From assembly GCF_013912005.1 (NCBI RefSeq), contig NZ_JACESB010000020.1, positions 1 to 46,825 on the forward strand: 46,825 nucleotides of DNA. The letters run 5' to 3'. The notes below the pieces were generated by a model, which saw only the letters and a program-made list of their open reading frames with translations, was not told the origin of the DNA and made no database searches. Below are positions 25,812 through 34,195 of this stretch, one piece after another. Position 1 is the first letter of the stretch. The number at the start of each line of letters is the position of its first letter. Both the position numbers and the translations under genes were made by a program. This DNA is from Brevundimonas sp. Its GTDB lineage: Bacteria > Pseudomonadota > Alphaproteobacteria > Caulobacterales > Caulobacteraceae.

Positions 25812-26647
25812 GCCCGCGCCGGCAGGATCTTCCGCCGTTGCCGCACCACCGCCAGCGGCCGGCCGTCCGGCGCCCAGGCGGCGCCGTCCTCGACCGCCCA
25901 GCCGCCGCCGACGTCGCGGCTCTCGAAGACGAACCAGGCCCAGCCCTCGGGCGAGGTCTCCGGCGTGGTCTCCGCCAGCAGGTCGGCGCGCAGGTCGACG
26001 CTGGTCGAGATCGCCGGCGGGGCCGGGAAGGCGGTGAAGTAGGTCGGATACAGGCCGTCCAGCAGGAACAGCAGCCGCAGCTCGTCCAGCGGCGCGCCGT
26101 CCACGCAGCGCATCCAGCAGCCCAGCACCGGCGGGCGGCCGGCGTTCTGGCCGAACAGCTTCGGCCCGTCGGCGAAGCGGTGCTCGATATACCGGGTGAA
26201 CCAGGGTCCGAAGGCCGGGTCCATGGGCGTGGCCGGCAGGGTCTCCACCGCCGGCGCCTGCGCGACCAGAGGGGTCAGCGTCGGCCCGTCGACATCGCGG
26301 CCGAAGGTGGCCAGCGCCTGCACCGCCGCCCGCTCGCCCTGGGCTCCGGTCACATGGGCGTAGGCGACGTTGCGGCCGCCGCGGGTCAGGGTCGGGACGA
26401 ACCGCACCGCCTCGTCGAACCGGGCCGCCGCCAGATACTGGATGGACAGGGTCTGCAGCGGGGTCCCGGGCGCCAGCCCCTGCCGCGCCGCCCCGGCCGC
26501 CAGCGCCGCCATCAGCCCGCCGAACGGCGCCCCCCTGGCCGGGTCCGTCGCCTGCGGCGCGTTGGAGAAGCCGGGGTCCAGCCGCGCGAGCAGGCCGCCG
26601 CTTCCGTCCTCGGTCAGGGTCAGGGCTTCGGCGAGGCTCGGGGTCAT
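25808..26647 (-). CDS. Acyl-CoA thioesterase-like (hot-dog) protein
   Basis: 279 residues with two tandem hot-dog halves, the TesB/PF13622 layout: RGAPFGGLMAALAAGAARQGL...LQTLSIQYLAAARF in the first half and LRLLFLLDGLYPTYFTAF...STSVDLRADLL in the second. It probably hydrolyses acyl-CoA esters; the substrate is unknown. Single gene, convergent with the hemerythrin. Confidence 0.85.
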   Translation of the reverse strand: MTPSLAEALTLTEDGSGGLLARLDPGFSNAPQATDPARGAPFGGLMAALAAGAARQGLAPGTPLQTLSIQYLAAARFDEAVRFVPTLTRGGRNVAYAHVTGAQGERAAVQALATFGRDVDGPTLTPLVAQAPAVETLPATPMDPAFGPWFTRYIEHRFADGPKLFGQNAGRPPVLGCWMRCVDGAPLDELRLLFLLDGLYPTYFTAFPAPPAISTSVDLRADLLAETTPETSPEGWAWFVFESRDVGGGWAVEDGAAWAPDGRPLAVVRQRRKILPARA

Positions 26648-26760
26648 GGGCAGCGGCTACCGCGAACGAAAGGCGGGCGGAAGGCCAGCGCCCTCCGCCC
26701 GGAGTTCAAGGGACGAGGATACGCCGCGGGCGGCCCGCGAGGTGTCCGTATCGAAACAAG

Positions 26761-26771
26761 ACTGACTCAGT
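26761..26771. promoter_or_regulatory. Palindrome upstream of hxlR-type gene
   Basis: ACTGACTCAGT is an 11-base perfect palindrome with a central C, 57 bases before the regulator start and 113 bases before the divergent thioesterase start. It is a candidate operator for autoregulation. Confidence 0.35.
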
Positions 26772-26827
26772 GCGTTCCGAATGGCAACCCTCTTGCCAAA
26801 CAGCTGACGCAGGGTCACTTTCCACTC

Positions 26828-27325
26828 ATGGGACGCACCGCCGACTATTCGCGCCAAAGCTGTTCGATCGCCGCCACCCTTGAGGTGATCGGCGACCCTT
26901 GGACCCTGCTCGTGGTGCGGGACGCCTTCAACGGCGTCAGCCGCTTCGAGCAGTGGCAGGAGCGCCTCGGCGTCGCGCGCAACGTGCTGGCGGCCCGGCT
27001 GAAGAGCCTCGTGCAGCACGGGGTGCTGGAGCCCCGCCTCTACTCCGAACGTCCGCCGCGCAACGAATACGTGCTGACCGCCAAGGGCAAGGACCTGTAC
27101 GGCGTGCTGGTCACCCTGCACGGCTGGGGCGCCAAGCATGTCTATTGCGGCGCCGACGCCGGCGTCTCGATGACCCACAAGACCTGCGGCCACGAGCTTA
27201 CGCCGCGCATCGCCTGTGGCTGCTGCGGCGAACTGGTCAAGCCGCGCGACATCCAGCTGAACCTCGCCGAGAACCGCCCCACGGTCGGCGAGCTGATGCC
27301 CCGGGCGCAGGGCGAGGAAGCCTGA
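26828..27325 (+). CDS. HxlR family winged-helix regulator with C-terminal Cys cluster
   Basis: 165 residues from ATG 26828; the frame is open upstream but antisense to the thioesterase gene. Residues 8-105 are the HxlR wHTH with CSIAATLEVIGDPWTLLVVRDAFNGVSRFEQW and RPPRNEYVLTAKGKDL. The tail carries CGHELTPRIACGCCGELV with Cys120, 130, 132 and 133, which looks like a small zinc ribbon or redox cluster. HxlR proteins often sense aldehydes, quinones or oxidants through cysteines (here also Cys12). Divergent from the thioesterase, which may be its target. Confidence 0.92.
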   Translation: MGRTADYSRQSCSIAATLEVIGDPWTLLVVRDAFNGVSRFEQWQERLGVARNVLAARLKSLVQHGVLEPRLYSERPPRNEYVLTAKGKDLYGVLVTLHGWGAKHVYCGADAGVSMTHKTCGHELTPRIACGCCGELVKPRDIQLNLAENRPTVGELMPRAQGEEA

Positions 27326-27328
27326 TCA

Positions 27329-27500
27329 CCTCTCCACGAGCGTAGGCGAGTGGAGAGGACAGATCGGCGCGCAGCGGCGATCAGGAGAGGGCTGCGCCGG
27401 CCTCTCCCGCGGCCCTCCGTCCTCCGTCTGCGCCGCCCCCTCCACCATGCTCCGCCAGCGGCTCCGCATGGTCCCCCTCCCCGTCTGCGACGGAGAGGTG
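27329..27500. repeat. Composite palindromic intergenic element
   Basis: Four inverted repeats are packed in this gene-free stretch: CCTCTCCAC/GTGGAGAGG (27329-27337, 27350-27358), GGAGAGG/CCTCTCC (27384-27390, 27401-27407), CTCCGTC/GACGGAG (27423-27429, 27489-27495) and ACCATGC/GCATGGT (27445-27451, 27467-27473). It looks like a mosaic of dispersed extragenic repeats; only one copy is in this window. The first hairpin may also end hxlR transcription. Confidence 0.55.
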
Positions 27501-27510
27501 AGCGCACGCC

Positions 27511-27545
27511 TCTTCCCTCTTCCCTCTTCCCTCTTCCCTCTTCCC
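27511..27545 (+). repeat. Heptanucleotide tandem repeat, (TCTTCCC)5
   Basis: Five perfect copies of TCTTCCC in a row, followed by TCCCC, 24 bases upstream of the tag start. It is a simple-sequence tract that could change length by slippage. Confidence 0.9.
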
Positions 27546-27568
27546 TCCCCCCGCCGCACCCTGCGGCC

Positions 27569-28156
27569 ATGCCCGACTCGCTTCACCGCTGCGCCTGGTG
27601 CGGGACCGATCCGCTCTACGTCGCCTACCACGACGAGGAATGGGGCGTGCCCGAGCGCGACCCCCGCGCCCTGTGGGAGAAGCTGGTGCTGGACGGCATG
27701 CAGGCCGGCCTCGCCTGGATCACCATTCTCCGCAAGCGCGAGGGCATCCGCGACGCCTTCCACGGCTTCGATCCCGAGGTCGTCGCCCGCTACGGCGAGG
27801 CCGATATCGAACGCCTGCTCGCCGATCCGCGCATCATCCGCTCCCGCGCCAAGATCGCCTCGGCGATCAAGGGCGCGCGGATCTGGCTCGACATGCGCGA
27901 CAGCGGCGACGACTTCTCCGAATGGCTCTGGTCCTTCGTCGACGGCCGGCCGATCCAGAACGCCTGGCCGGACAGCGCCGCCCGTCCCGTCTCGACGCCC
28001 GAATCCGAAGCCATGGCGAAGGCGCTGAAGCGGCGCGGCTTCACCTTCTGCGGCCCGGTCATCGTCTACGCCTTCATGCAGGCTGTGGGCATGGTCAACG
28101 ATCACGGCGTCGAGTGCTTCCGTCACCGGCAGGTTCGTGCGATGGCCGGCGCGTGA
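27569..28156 (+). CDS. tag: DNA-3-methyladenine glycosylase I
   Basis: 195 residues from ATG 27569; no clear Shine-Dalgarno. [20 protein letters not shown] at the N-terminus carries Cys8 and His21, and [10 protein letters not shown] at the C-terminus carries His179 and Cys183, which match the zinc site of E. coli Tag. Tag removes 3-methyladenine from alkylated DNA. The stop overlaps the rnhB GTG start (GTGA). Confidence 0.95.
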   Translation: MPDSLHRCAWCGTDPLYVAYHDEEWGVPERDPRALWEKLVLDGMQAGLAWITILRKREGIRDAFHGFDPEVVARYGEADIERLLADPRIIRSRAKIASAIKGARIWLDMRDSGDDFSEWLWSFVDGRPIQNAWPDSAARPVSTPESEAMAKALKRRGFTFCGPVIVYAFMQAVGMVNDHGVECFRHRQVRAMAGA

Positions 28157-28824
28157 AGTCCCCGTCCCCGAAACCGAAGCCGAAGGGCAGGGCCGCGCCG
28201 AAGGCCGCCCGGACCCTCCCCACCCTGGCTCTCGAGACCCTGCTGGTCGGCAGCCGCGGCGGGCCGGTGTGCGGCGTCGACGAGGCCGGGCGTGGTCCGT
28301 GGGCGGGGCCGGTGTCGGCCGCGGCGGTGATCCTTCACCCGCACGACCTGCCCGAGGGCATCGACGACTCCAAGGCGCTCACCGCCGACCGGCGCGCGGC
28401 GCTGGAAGTCGAGATCAAGGCCCGGGCGCTCGCCTGGGGCGTCGGTTTCGCCTCGGTGGACGAGATCGCCGAGCTCAACATCCTGCACGCCACCGGCCTG
28501 GCCATGTGCCGCGCGATCGAGGCGCTGTCGGTCCCGCCGGTCGCCGCCCTGGTCGACGGCAACTACCGCTTCAAGCTGCCTTGCGACGTGCAGACGGTCG
28601 TGGGCGGGGACGGCCTCTCGCTGTCGATCGCCGCCGCCTCCATCCTGGCGAAGACGGCCCGCGACCGGCTGATGATCGAGATGGACGCGCTCTACCCCGG
28701 CTACGGCTTCGCCAGCCACAAGGGCTACAACGCGCCGGTCCACCAGCAGGCCCTGCGCGAGCTCGGCCCCTGCCCCGAACACCGCCGCGGCTGGGCGCCG
28801 ATCCGGGCGCTGCTGGAAGGCTGA
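28153..28824 (+). CDS. rnhB: Ribonuclease HII
   Basis: 223 residues with a GTG start coupled to tag. [15 protein letters not shown] holds catalytic Asp43 and Glu44; further family residues are [10 protein letters not shown] and [17 protein letters not shown]. It cuts RNA in RNA-DNA hybrids and removes misincorporated ribonucleotides, so tag-rnhB form a small genome-maintenance unit. Confidence 0.96.
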   Translation: MKSPSPKPKPKGRAAPKAARTLPTLALETLLVGSRGGPVCGVDEAGRGPWAGPVSAAAVILHPHDLPEGIDDSKALTADRRAALEVEIKARALAWGVGFASVDEIAELNILHATGLAMCRAIEALSVPPVAALVDGNYRFKLPCDVQTVVGGDGLSLSIAAASILAKTARDRLMIEMDALYPGYGFASHKGYNAPVHQQALRELGPCPEHRRGWAPIRALLEG

Positions 28825-28843
28825 CCGTCCGCGGGCCGGGCCC

Positions 28844-29254
28844 TCAGCCCTGGCCGGGCGCCGGCGGGCAGCTGGGCTCGTCCAGATCCTCCTCCGCGGC
28901 CCGATACCCGCCCTCGCCGTCCGGCACGATGCGGACCGCGCTGTTGGCGAGATAGCTTCCGCCGTTCAGGGCCCGATCGGAGAAGCAGGCGACGACGCCG
29001 TCCGCATCGCTGCGGATGATGCGCAGACCGATCACCCAGTCATCGCGGCCGTCGAGCCGCCGCGTCAGACGGAAGACCTCGCCGGACGCGCTCGCCTCGG
29101 TGAAGCGCCAGTCCGCCGGCCGCTTCAGCCCGGGCGCGCGGCTCGGACGAAGCGAGTTGGCGAACGACATCATGTCCAGGCCCCGGAGGATCTCCTCGGC
29201 GGAAGGCTGGGCGACAGACAGGCCGGCGGCCAGCGCGACGGAGGCGAGGAACAT
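28844..29254 (-). CDS. Hypothetical exported protein
   Basis: 136 residues from ATG 29254, with a short signal peptide (MFLASVALAAGLSVAQ, cleavage near residue 16). An in-frame ATG at 29299 would put 15 polar residues ahead of the signal and is less likely. The mature part has alternating beta-like segments (VFRLTRRLDGRDDWVIGLRIIRS) and two Cys that could form a disulfide. Family not recognised. Confidence 0.7.
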   Translation of the reverse strand: MFLASVALAAGLSVAQPSAEEILRGLDMMSFANSLRPSRAPGLKRPADWRFTEASASGEVFRLTRRLDGRDDWVIGLRIIRSDADGVVACFSDRALNGGSYLANSAVRIVPDGEGGYRAAEEDLDEPSCPPAPGQG

Positions 29255-29359
29255 GGTCAGCTCGATTTCATGAGATGGAACGGGCCTGTACGAGAGCACG
29301 TCCGGCCGGCATGTCCAGTCACGAACGGTTGTGTCGGGGCCCTGCCCCCGGAAAACCGG

Positions 29360-29623
29360 TCAGAGCTGCAGCAGCCCGCCCGCGAGGGCGCCCGCCAGGG
29401 CGGCGAACAGCCCGCCGAACACCACGACGCCCCAGCCCGGCGCCGCCGGACGCGCGGCCGGAACCGGCGGCGCCGGCCGGGTCCAGCCGGCGTCGTTGGC
29501 CGGCCGGTGATCGAAGCGGGGCGTCGCCGGCGGCCGCCAGGCGACGGCGTCGAAGGCGTCGACGGGACGGTGATAGGCGCGGTAGCCGTGCAGGCGGTTC
29601 GAGGGGCTCATGGCGTCTTCCAT
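29360..29623 (-). CDS. Small membrane protein with C-terminal helix
   Basis: 87 residues (83 if ATG 29611 is used). A polar, Pro/Arg-rich N-terminal 60 residues is followed by one C-terminal helix (WGVVVFGGLFAALAGALAGGLL) rich in small residues. No recognised family. Standing just downstream of the methyltransferase gene, it could be the last gene of that leftward unit. Confidence 0.55.
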   Translation of the reverse strand: MEDAMSPSNRLHGYRAYHRPVDAFDAVAWRPPATPRFDHRPANDAGWTRPAPPVPAARPAAPGWGVVVFGGLFAALAGALAGGLLQL

Positions 29624-29669
29624 GGCTGCCGAAACGGTCGACGAGTCGTCCCGTTCCGTACGTTGCCGT

Positions 29670-30698
29670 TCACGCGGCGTCCGCCAGCGCGATGCGGCGC
29701 TCGCCGACCACGAACAGGTATTCGACGTTCCGCAGCCGGCCGACCGCCCCGACCTTCTCGCCCCTCGGATTGTGGATCCCGATGCGGGCGCCGACGTAGC
29801 GCGGCCGCGCGATCTCGATCACCTGCACCTCGCCCCGGGGCGACAGCATGCGCACCAGCTCGTCGCGCGACAGATAGCCCTCGTCGTTGAACGAGACGAC
29901 CAGGTTCGGCGCCCTCAGGCCGGCGATCACCGCCTCCAGCGCCGGGCCGATGCCGCGCTTGGTGTTGAACGGGCTCTTGCGGGTGCGGACGTCGATCCGC
30001 TTGTTGGCGACGCCGTAGGTCTCGGGCTTGTCCCACAGCACCAGGCTCTCCCAGCAGTGGTAGTTCCCGAGATAGGAGTGCTGGTTGTAGGGCGGGTCCA
30101 GATAGACCAGATCGGCCTCGATCTCCGGCGCGATCTCCACCGCGTCCGCCCGCGTCGCCCGGCCCTCGCCCGGCAGCAGCTCGGGCGTCCGCAGCTCCAG
30201 CGGCCTGAGGGCCCGCGGCGCCCAGCGCTTCATGTAGGCCATCTGCAGCCCGGCGGTGGAATCCACCCGGTCGGCGGCCTCCATCAGGCTCACCAGGGCG
30301 ATCGCCTCCAGCTCCGGCTCCAGCGCCATCGCCGCGATCCGCTCGCGCACCGCATCGACCACCGCGCCGTTGTCGGGATGGAAGAAGCGGGCCCGCTCGC
30401 AGTAGGCGCGGGTGAACCAGCCGGCCTCCGGCTTCACCGTCCGCAGCTCGGCCAGCACCCGCTCCGCCCGGTCCAGCCACCGGTCGCGGTCGGCCTGCAC
30501 ATAGCAGGTCGCCAGCGCGTGGGCGTAGGCGTTGTGGTCGTTCGACCAGACCCGGCGGCCCTGCTTCTTCAGCGCATGCCCGACCCGCGCCGTGCCGGAG
30601 AACAGGTCGCACGCCGTTCCGCCCGCGGGCAGGAGCGCCGCCGCCGCCGCGGTGACATGGCCCAGAAGCGCGCGCTTGGAGCCGATGTACTTGATCAT
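29670..30698 (-). CDS. D12-class adenine-specific DNA methyltransferase
   Basis: 342 residues from ATG 30698. The N-terminal motif X is KYIGSKRALLGHV, the SAM-binding motif I is CDLFSGTARVGHALKKQG, and the catalytic motif IV is DLVYLDPPYNQHSYLGNYHCWESL with DPPY, giving the order X-I-IV of class D12 N6-adenine methyltransferases (Dam/DpnM type). No restriction endonuclease gene is adjacent, so it may be an orphan methylase. It is not the CcrM type. The gene lies 17 bases after pyruvate kinase, with a small hairpin over the junction. Confidence 0.9.
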   Translation of the reverse strand: MIKYIGSKRALLGHVTAAAAALLPAGGTACDLFSGTARVGHALKKQGRRVWSNDHNAYAHALATCYVQADRDRWLDRAERVLAELRTVKPEAGWFTRAYCERARFFHPDNGAVVDAVRERIAAMALEPELEAIALVSLMEAADRVDSTAGLQMAYMKRWAPRALRPLELRTPELLPGEGRATRADAVEIAPEIEADLVYLDPPYNQHSYLGNYHCWESLVLWDKPETYGVANKRIDVRTRKSPFNTKRGIGPALEAVIAGLRAPNLVVSFNDEGYLSRDELVRMLSPRGEVQVIEIARPRYVGARIGIHNPRGEKVGAVGRLRNVEYLFVVGERRIALADAA

Positions 30699-30701
30699 CC
30701 C

Positions 30702-30717
30702 GACCCTTTTCGGGGTC
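30702..30717 (-). other. Hairpin at the pyk/methyltransferase junction
   Basis: GACCC (30702-30706) and GGGTC (30713-30717) form a 5-bp stem with a six-base loop. It overlaps the pyk stop and the purine-rich sequence ahead of the methyltransferase ATG, so it could limit translation of the downstream gene. Confidence 0.4.
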
Positions 30718-32161
30718 AGGCCCGGCCCTTGCCGCCCCTCGCCCGCGACGGAGCATGCGCCAGCCGCAGCAGATTCGCAGCCCCCGGGGCCCCGAACGGG
30801 GTGCCGGCGAGGATCAGCACCCGCTGCCCCGGCTGGGCGAGGTCGTTGTCCATGGCCGCCTGCACCGCGTCCTCGGTGACCTCCTCCAGCGACGAGGGCT
30901 CCCGCCCCAGCCGCGACTCCAGCCCCCAGACCAGCGCCAGCCGCCGGGCGGTGGAGGGGTTGGGCGTCAGCGCCAGCACCGGCTGCAGCGGCCGCTCGCG
31001 CGCCATCCGGCGGGCCGTGCCGCCCAGGGTGGTGAACACCACGATGCAGGCCGTCGACTGCGCCTCGCCGGCCTTGCGCGCCGCCGCCACCAGGGCGTCG
31101 ACGTCGTGCTCGTCCATGCCGGCGTGCTCGGCGTCCATCAGCCCCGGCCACAGCGGGTCGCGCTCCACCCGCTCGATGATCCGGTTCATGATCCCCACCG
31201 CCTCGAGCGGATAGTCGCCGGACGCCGTCTCGGCCGACAGCATCAGGGCGTCGGCGCCCTCGTAGACCGCATTGGCCACGTCCGAGGCCTCGGCCCGGGT
31301 GGGCGCCGGGGCGCTGGTCATCGATTCCAGCATCTGGGTGGCGACGATGGCCGGCACGCCGCGCTGGCGCGCCGCCCGCAGGATCTGCTTCTGGGCCACC
31401 GGCACCTCCTCCGGCTCCAGCTCCACCCCCAGATCGCCGCGGGCCACCATGACGCCGTCGCAGTAGTCGAGGATCGAATCGAGCTGGTGCAGGGCCTGCG
31501 GCTTCTCGATCTTGGCCAGACACGCCGCCCGGCCGTCGACCAGCCGCCTCAGCTCGGCCATGTCCTCGGCCTTCTGCACGAAGCTCAGCGCCACCCAGTC
31601 GACGCCGATGCGCAGGGCGAAGGCGAGGTCCTCGCGGTCCTTCGGGGTCAGGGCCGAGACCGGGATCACCGCCTCCGGCACCGCCACGCCCTTGCGGTCC
31701 GACAGTTTCGTGCCGCTCTCGACGGTGACCTCGGCCCATTCGTCCGAGCGTTCGCCGACCCGCAGCCGCACCCGCCCGTCGTCGAGCAGCAGCAGCATGC
31801 CCGGCCGCAGCGCCTTGAAGATCTCCGGATGCGGCATCTGCACCCGCGTCTCGTCCCCGGGCGTCGGGTCGAGGTCGAAGCGCATCACATGCCCCGGCTT
31901 CACCTCGATCTCGACGTCCTTGAAGCGGCCCAGCCGCAGCTTCGGCCCCTGCAGGTCCGCCAGCACTCCCAACGGGCGCTTCAGCGCCATCTCGGCGCCC
32001 CGCACCGCCTTCAGGGCGGCGGCGTGGTCCTCGTGCGAGCCGTGGCTGAAGTTGAGGCGGAACACGTCCACCCCGGCCTGGGCCAGGGTCTTGACCATGC
32101 CGGGTGCCCGCGAGGCGGGCCCCAGGGTCGCGACGATGCGCGCGCGCCGGGCTCTCTTCAT
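30716..32161 (-). CDS. pyk: Pyruvate kinase
   Basis: 481 residues from ATG 32161 (MKRARRARIVATLGPAS). Substrate and metal residues are in VFRLNFSHGSHEDH and CLAKIEKPQALHQLDSILDYCDGVMVARGDLGVELEPEEVP, with VATQMLESM and ADALMLSAETASGDYPLEAV following. It converts PEP and ADP to pyruvate and ATP. An adenine methyltransferase gene follows closely in the same direction. Confidence 0.96.
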   Translation of the reverse strand: MKRARRARIVATLGPASRAPGMVKTLAQAGVDVFRLNFSHGSHEDHAAALKAVRGAEMALKRPLGVLADLQGPKLRLGRFKDVEIEVKPGHVMRFDLDPTPGDETRVQMPHPEIFKALRPGMLLLLDDGRVRLRVGERSDEWAEVTVESGTKLSDRKGVAVPEAVIPVSALTPKDREDLAFALRIGVDWVALSFVQKAEDMAELRRLVDGRAACLAKIEKPQALHQLDSILDYCDGVMVARGDLGVELEPEEVPVAQKQILRAARQRGVPAIVATQMLESMTSAPAPTRAEASDVANAVYEGADALMLSAETASGDYPLEAVGIMNRIIERVERDPLWPGLMDAEHAGMDEHDVDALVAAARKAGEAQSTACIVVFTTLGGTARRMARERPLQPVLALTPNPSTARRLALVWGLESRLGREPSSLEEVTEDAVQAAMDNDLAQPGQRVLILAGTPFGAPGAANLLRLAHAPSRARGGKGRA

Positions 32162-32301
32162 CGAATATCCATGCGGCCGGTGGGGACGATGCCCCCTTGT
32201 GCCTCTCAAAGCGCCTGCGGTTAAGGCCGGTTCATTCCGCGAAACACGAAGTTATGCGCTAGGCTGCCGCCGCGGCGCCACGCCGCCGCAGGAGCAGGAC
32301 C

Positions 32302-32484
32302 ATGGCCGGACTCAAGGACAAGCGCGGCTTCATCGACAAGGACCGGCTCGACCTCTCCGAGCGGCAGGCGGTCGAATACTGGATGAAGCGCTGGGGCGTC
32401 ACCCGGGACCAGATCGTCACCGCCCACCGCAAGGCCGGCCGCATGGTCAAGGACATCGCCGCCGAACTGGGCAAGAAGCGCTGA
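32302..32484 (+). CDS. DUF3606 small protein
   Basis: 60 residues, fitting the DUF3606 family (D-RLDLSERQAVEYWMKRWGVTRDQIVTAHRKAG-MVKDIAAELGK). These are small helix-turn-helix-like proteins of unknown function, frequent in Caulobacterales and Sphingomonadales. GCAGGAG ends nine bases before the ATG. Single gene divergent from pyk. Confidence 0.88.
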   Translation: MAGLKDKRGFIDKDRLDLSERQAVEYWMKRWGVTRDQIVTAHRKAGRMVKDIAAELGKKR

Positions 32485-32487
32485 GCC

Positions 32488-33057
32488 TCACCGCAGGCTG
32501 CGGAAGGTCACCGAATAGCGCAGCCGGTCCCCCGGCGCGATGCTGTGCTCCCATTCGCGCCGCGCCGGCCCGTCCAGAAGATAGGCGGAGCCCGGCGCCA
32601 GCCGCAGGGCGGCCCGCTCCCAGCCGTCCCCCCGTCGGCGGCGGAACCGCAACGTCGTCGCCGAGACGAAGGACAGCCCCGCCACCCGGTCGAACTCGGG
32701 CCGGTCGCGGTGCCAGCCGATGCCGGCGCCCGGGGCGTATTCGGTGACCAGCGCCTGGACCAGGGCCTCCGGCGCCAGGCCGGCGAAGGCGGCGGCCGCC
32801 GCGCGGGCCCCGAGCAGCAGGTCCGGGATCGGCTCGGCCGCCTCCAGCCGCCCGGCGGCGAAGTCGTAACGGCCGCCGAACGAGACCACCCGCCGCAGCC
32901 CCCGGAAGCCGTGGAAGTCGAAGGGGGCGAACGGCAGGGCGGCGAAGCCCTCGACCAGCCGCGCCGCCGCCTCGGGCGCGATCGCGTCCTCCGCGTAGTG
33001 CAGGCCCTCCGGGAGCCCGGACGGAACGGCGAACAGGTCGGGCTGGCGCGGCGACAT
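32488..33057 (-). CDS. alkB: AlkB-type 2-oxoglutarate/Fe(II) dioxygenase
   Basis: 189 residues. Fe(II) ligands are His116 and Asp118 in GWHRDRPEFD and His171 in EWEHSI; the 2-oxoglutarate Arg pair is in LRYSVTFR (Arg180, Arg186). AlkB proteins oxidatively remove methyl groups from 1-methyladenine and 3-methylcytosine. The protein begins MSPRQPDLFAV; QPDLF at 5-9 resembles a sliding-clamp peptide. It converges on the DUF3606 gene. Confidence 0.93.
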   Translation of the reverse strand: MSPRQPDLFAVPSGLPEGLHYAEDAIAPEAAARLVEGFAALPFAPFDFHGFRGLRRVVSFGGRYDFAAGRLEAAEPIPDLLLGARAAAAAFAGLAPEALVQALVTEYAPGAGIGWHRDRPEFDRVAGLSFVSATTLRFRRRRGDGWERAALRLAPGSAYLLDGPARREWEHSIAPGDRLRYSVTFRSLR

Positions 33058-33096
33058 CCGCCGGAAACGCGCGCCGCGCCGGAAGGTGCGGCGGCC

Positions 33097-33567
33097 TCAG
33101 TCGCGCGGGGTGACCGCCGTCAGCGCCCGCTCCAGCGGCGCCAGCCAGCGCTCCAGCTCCGCGTCCGGCGCCTTGACCAGGTCGCGGTCGAGGTCGGCGA
33201 CGATCGGCGCCACCTTGCCGATCGCCTCGCGCAGGCTGGCGAGGGTGCGGGCGGGGGCGACGAGGATCAGCCCGTGATCGCCCCGGGCGCGAGAGGCCTC
33301 GACCGCGGCGGCCGCGACCTCGGCGGCGAAGGCGGCCTTGGCCGGGCGGTAGGGATCCTCCTGCCCGGTCGTGTGGCCGACGCCGGTGGCCGACTGCACC
33401 GAGCGCACGGAGGGGTTGCGACGCGCCGCCTCCCGCACCGCCTCCAGCGCCTCCAGCCCGTCGATCTCCCGCAAGGTGCGGAAATCGCGGCTCTCCGGGT
33501 CGCGCGCCACGAGGCGGGCGCGGCCGCCGTCGGCGATGACGAACAGGGCGGTTCTACGGGCGGGCAT
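33097..33567 (-). CDS. Host-attachment family protein
   Basis: 156 residues similar to the 'protein required for attachment to host cells' family (Host_attach): TALFVIADGGRARLVARD at the N-terminus, a central RSVQSATGVGHTTGQEDPYRPAKAAFAAEVA and LILVAPARTLASLREAI. The fold is thought to resemble eRF1/baeRF domains. The family name comes from Agrobacterium; the function in free-living bacteria is unknown. Confidence 0.85.
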   Translation of the reverse strand: MPARRTALFVIADGGRARLVARDPESRDFRTLREIDGLEALEAVREAARRNPSVRSVQSATGVGHTTGQEDPYRPAKAAFAAEVAAAAVEASRARGDHGLILVAPARTLASLREAIGKVAPIVADLDRDLVKAPDAELERWLAPLERALTAVTPRD

Positions 33568-33655
33568 GGGTCTCTCCGGTCTGCGGGCGCCGTCGGCGCC
33601 CGGTCCGACACTGCCCTCGCCCGCCGCCGGCGCCCTTGATCTCCCTCAAACCGGA

Positions 33656-33740
33656 TGGTGCGAGCGGCGGGGATCGAACCCGCATGACCGAAGTCGAGGG
33701 ATTTTAAGTCCCTTGCGTCTACCAGTTTCGCCACGCTCGC
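33656..33740 (-). tRNA. tRNA-Leu(UAA)
   Basis: The minus strand folds as a class II tRNA: acceptor GCGAGCG/CGCTCGC, D-arm with CTGGTAGACGC, anticodon stem AGGGA/TCCCT with loop CTTAAAA (anticodon TAA), a variable arm with TCG at its tip, and T-arm GGTTCGATCC. The CCA end is encoded (33656-33658 on the plus strand read TGG). Confidence 0.97.
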
Positions 33741-33792
33741 GGGCTGCGGCGCGGTCTAGCAGCGGCAGGCGGCTTCCGCCATGCGGCGACGG

Positions 33793-34119
33793 TCAGGCGG
33801 CGCCGATCGCGGTCACCGCGCCGATCAGCACGACCCAGCCGATGCATCCGAGCAGGCCGATGGCCGAACAGACGACGCCGGCGATCGCCACGCCCCGCCC
33901 CGGACCGGTGGGCCGCTTCAGCGCCACGAGGCCGAGGATCAGGCCGAGAGGGGCCAGGATCCAGGCGATCAGGCCCACGAACGGGATCCACACCGTGCAG
34001 ATGGAGAAGACGCCCAGCACCAGCGAAGCGACCGCCAGCCCGGTATCCTGCGGCGCCACATGGATGTGGACGCTGGTCGCCCCGGCGTGGGGCCCCGTCG
34101 TGACGTTCGGATCAGTCAT
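33793..34119 (-). CDS. DUF4190-type membrane protein
   Basis: 108 residues from ATG 34119, which has AGGGGG nine bases upstream; ATG 34128 has it too close. Two to three helices (GLAVASLVLGVFSICTVWIPFVGLIAWILAPLGLILGLVAL and GVAIAGVVCSAIGLLGCIGWVVLI) with the G-AIAG-V turn fit DUF4190. Function unknown. Confidence 0.85.
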   Translation of the reverse strand: MTDPNVTTGPHAGATSVHIHVAPQDTGLAVASLVLGVFSICTVWIPFVGLIAWILAPLGLILGLVALKRPTGPGRGVAIAGVVCSAIGLLGCIGWVVLIGAVTAIGAA

Positions 34120-34195
34120 CTGCCCCATCCCCCTGCATGGACGACTTCCACTCTGACGTGAAATCCGCCCCGGTCAACTGATCTCGCCGCGCCGC

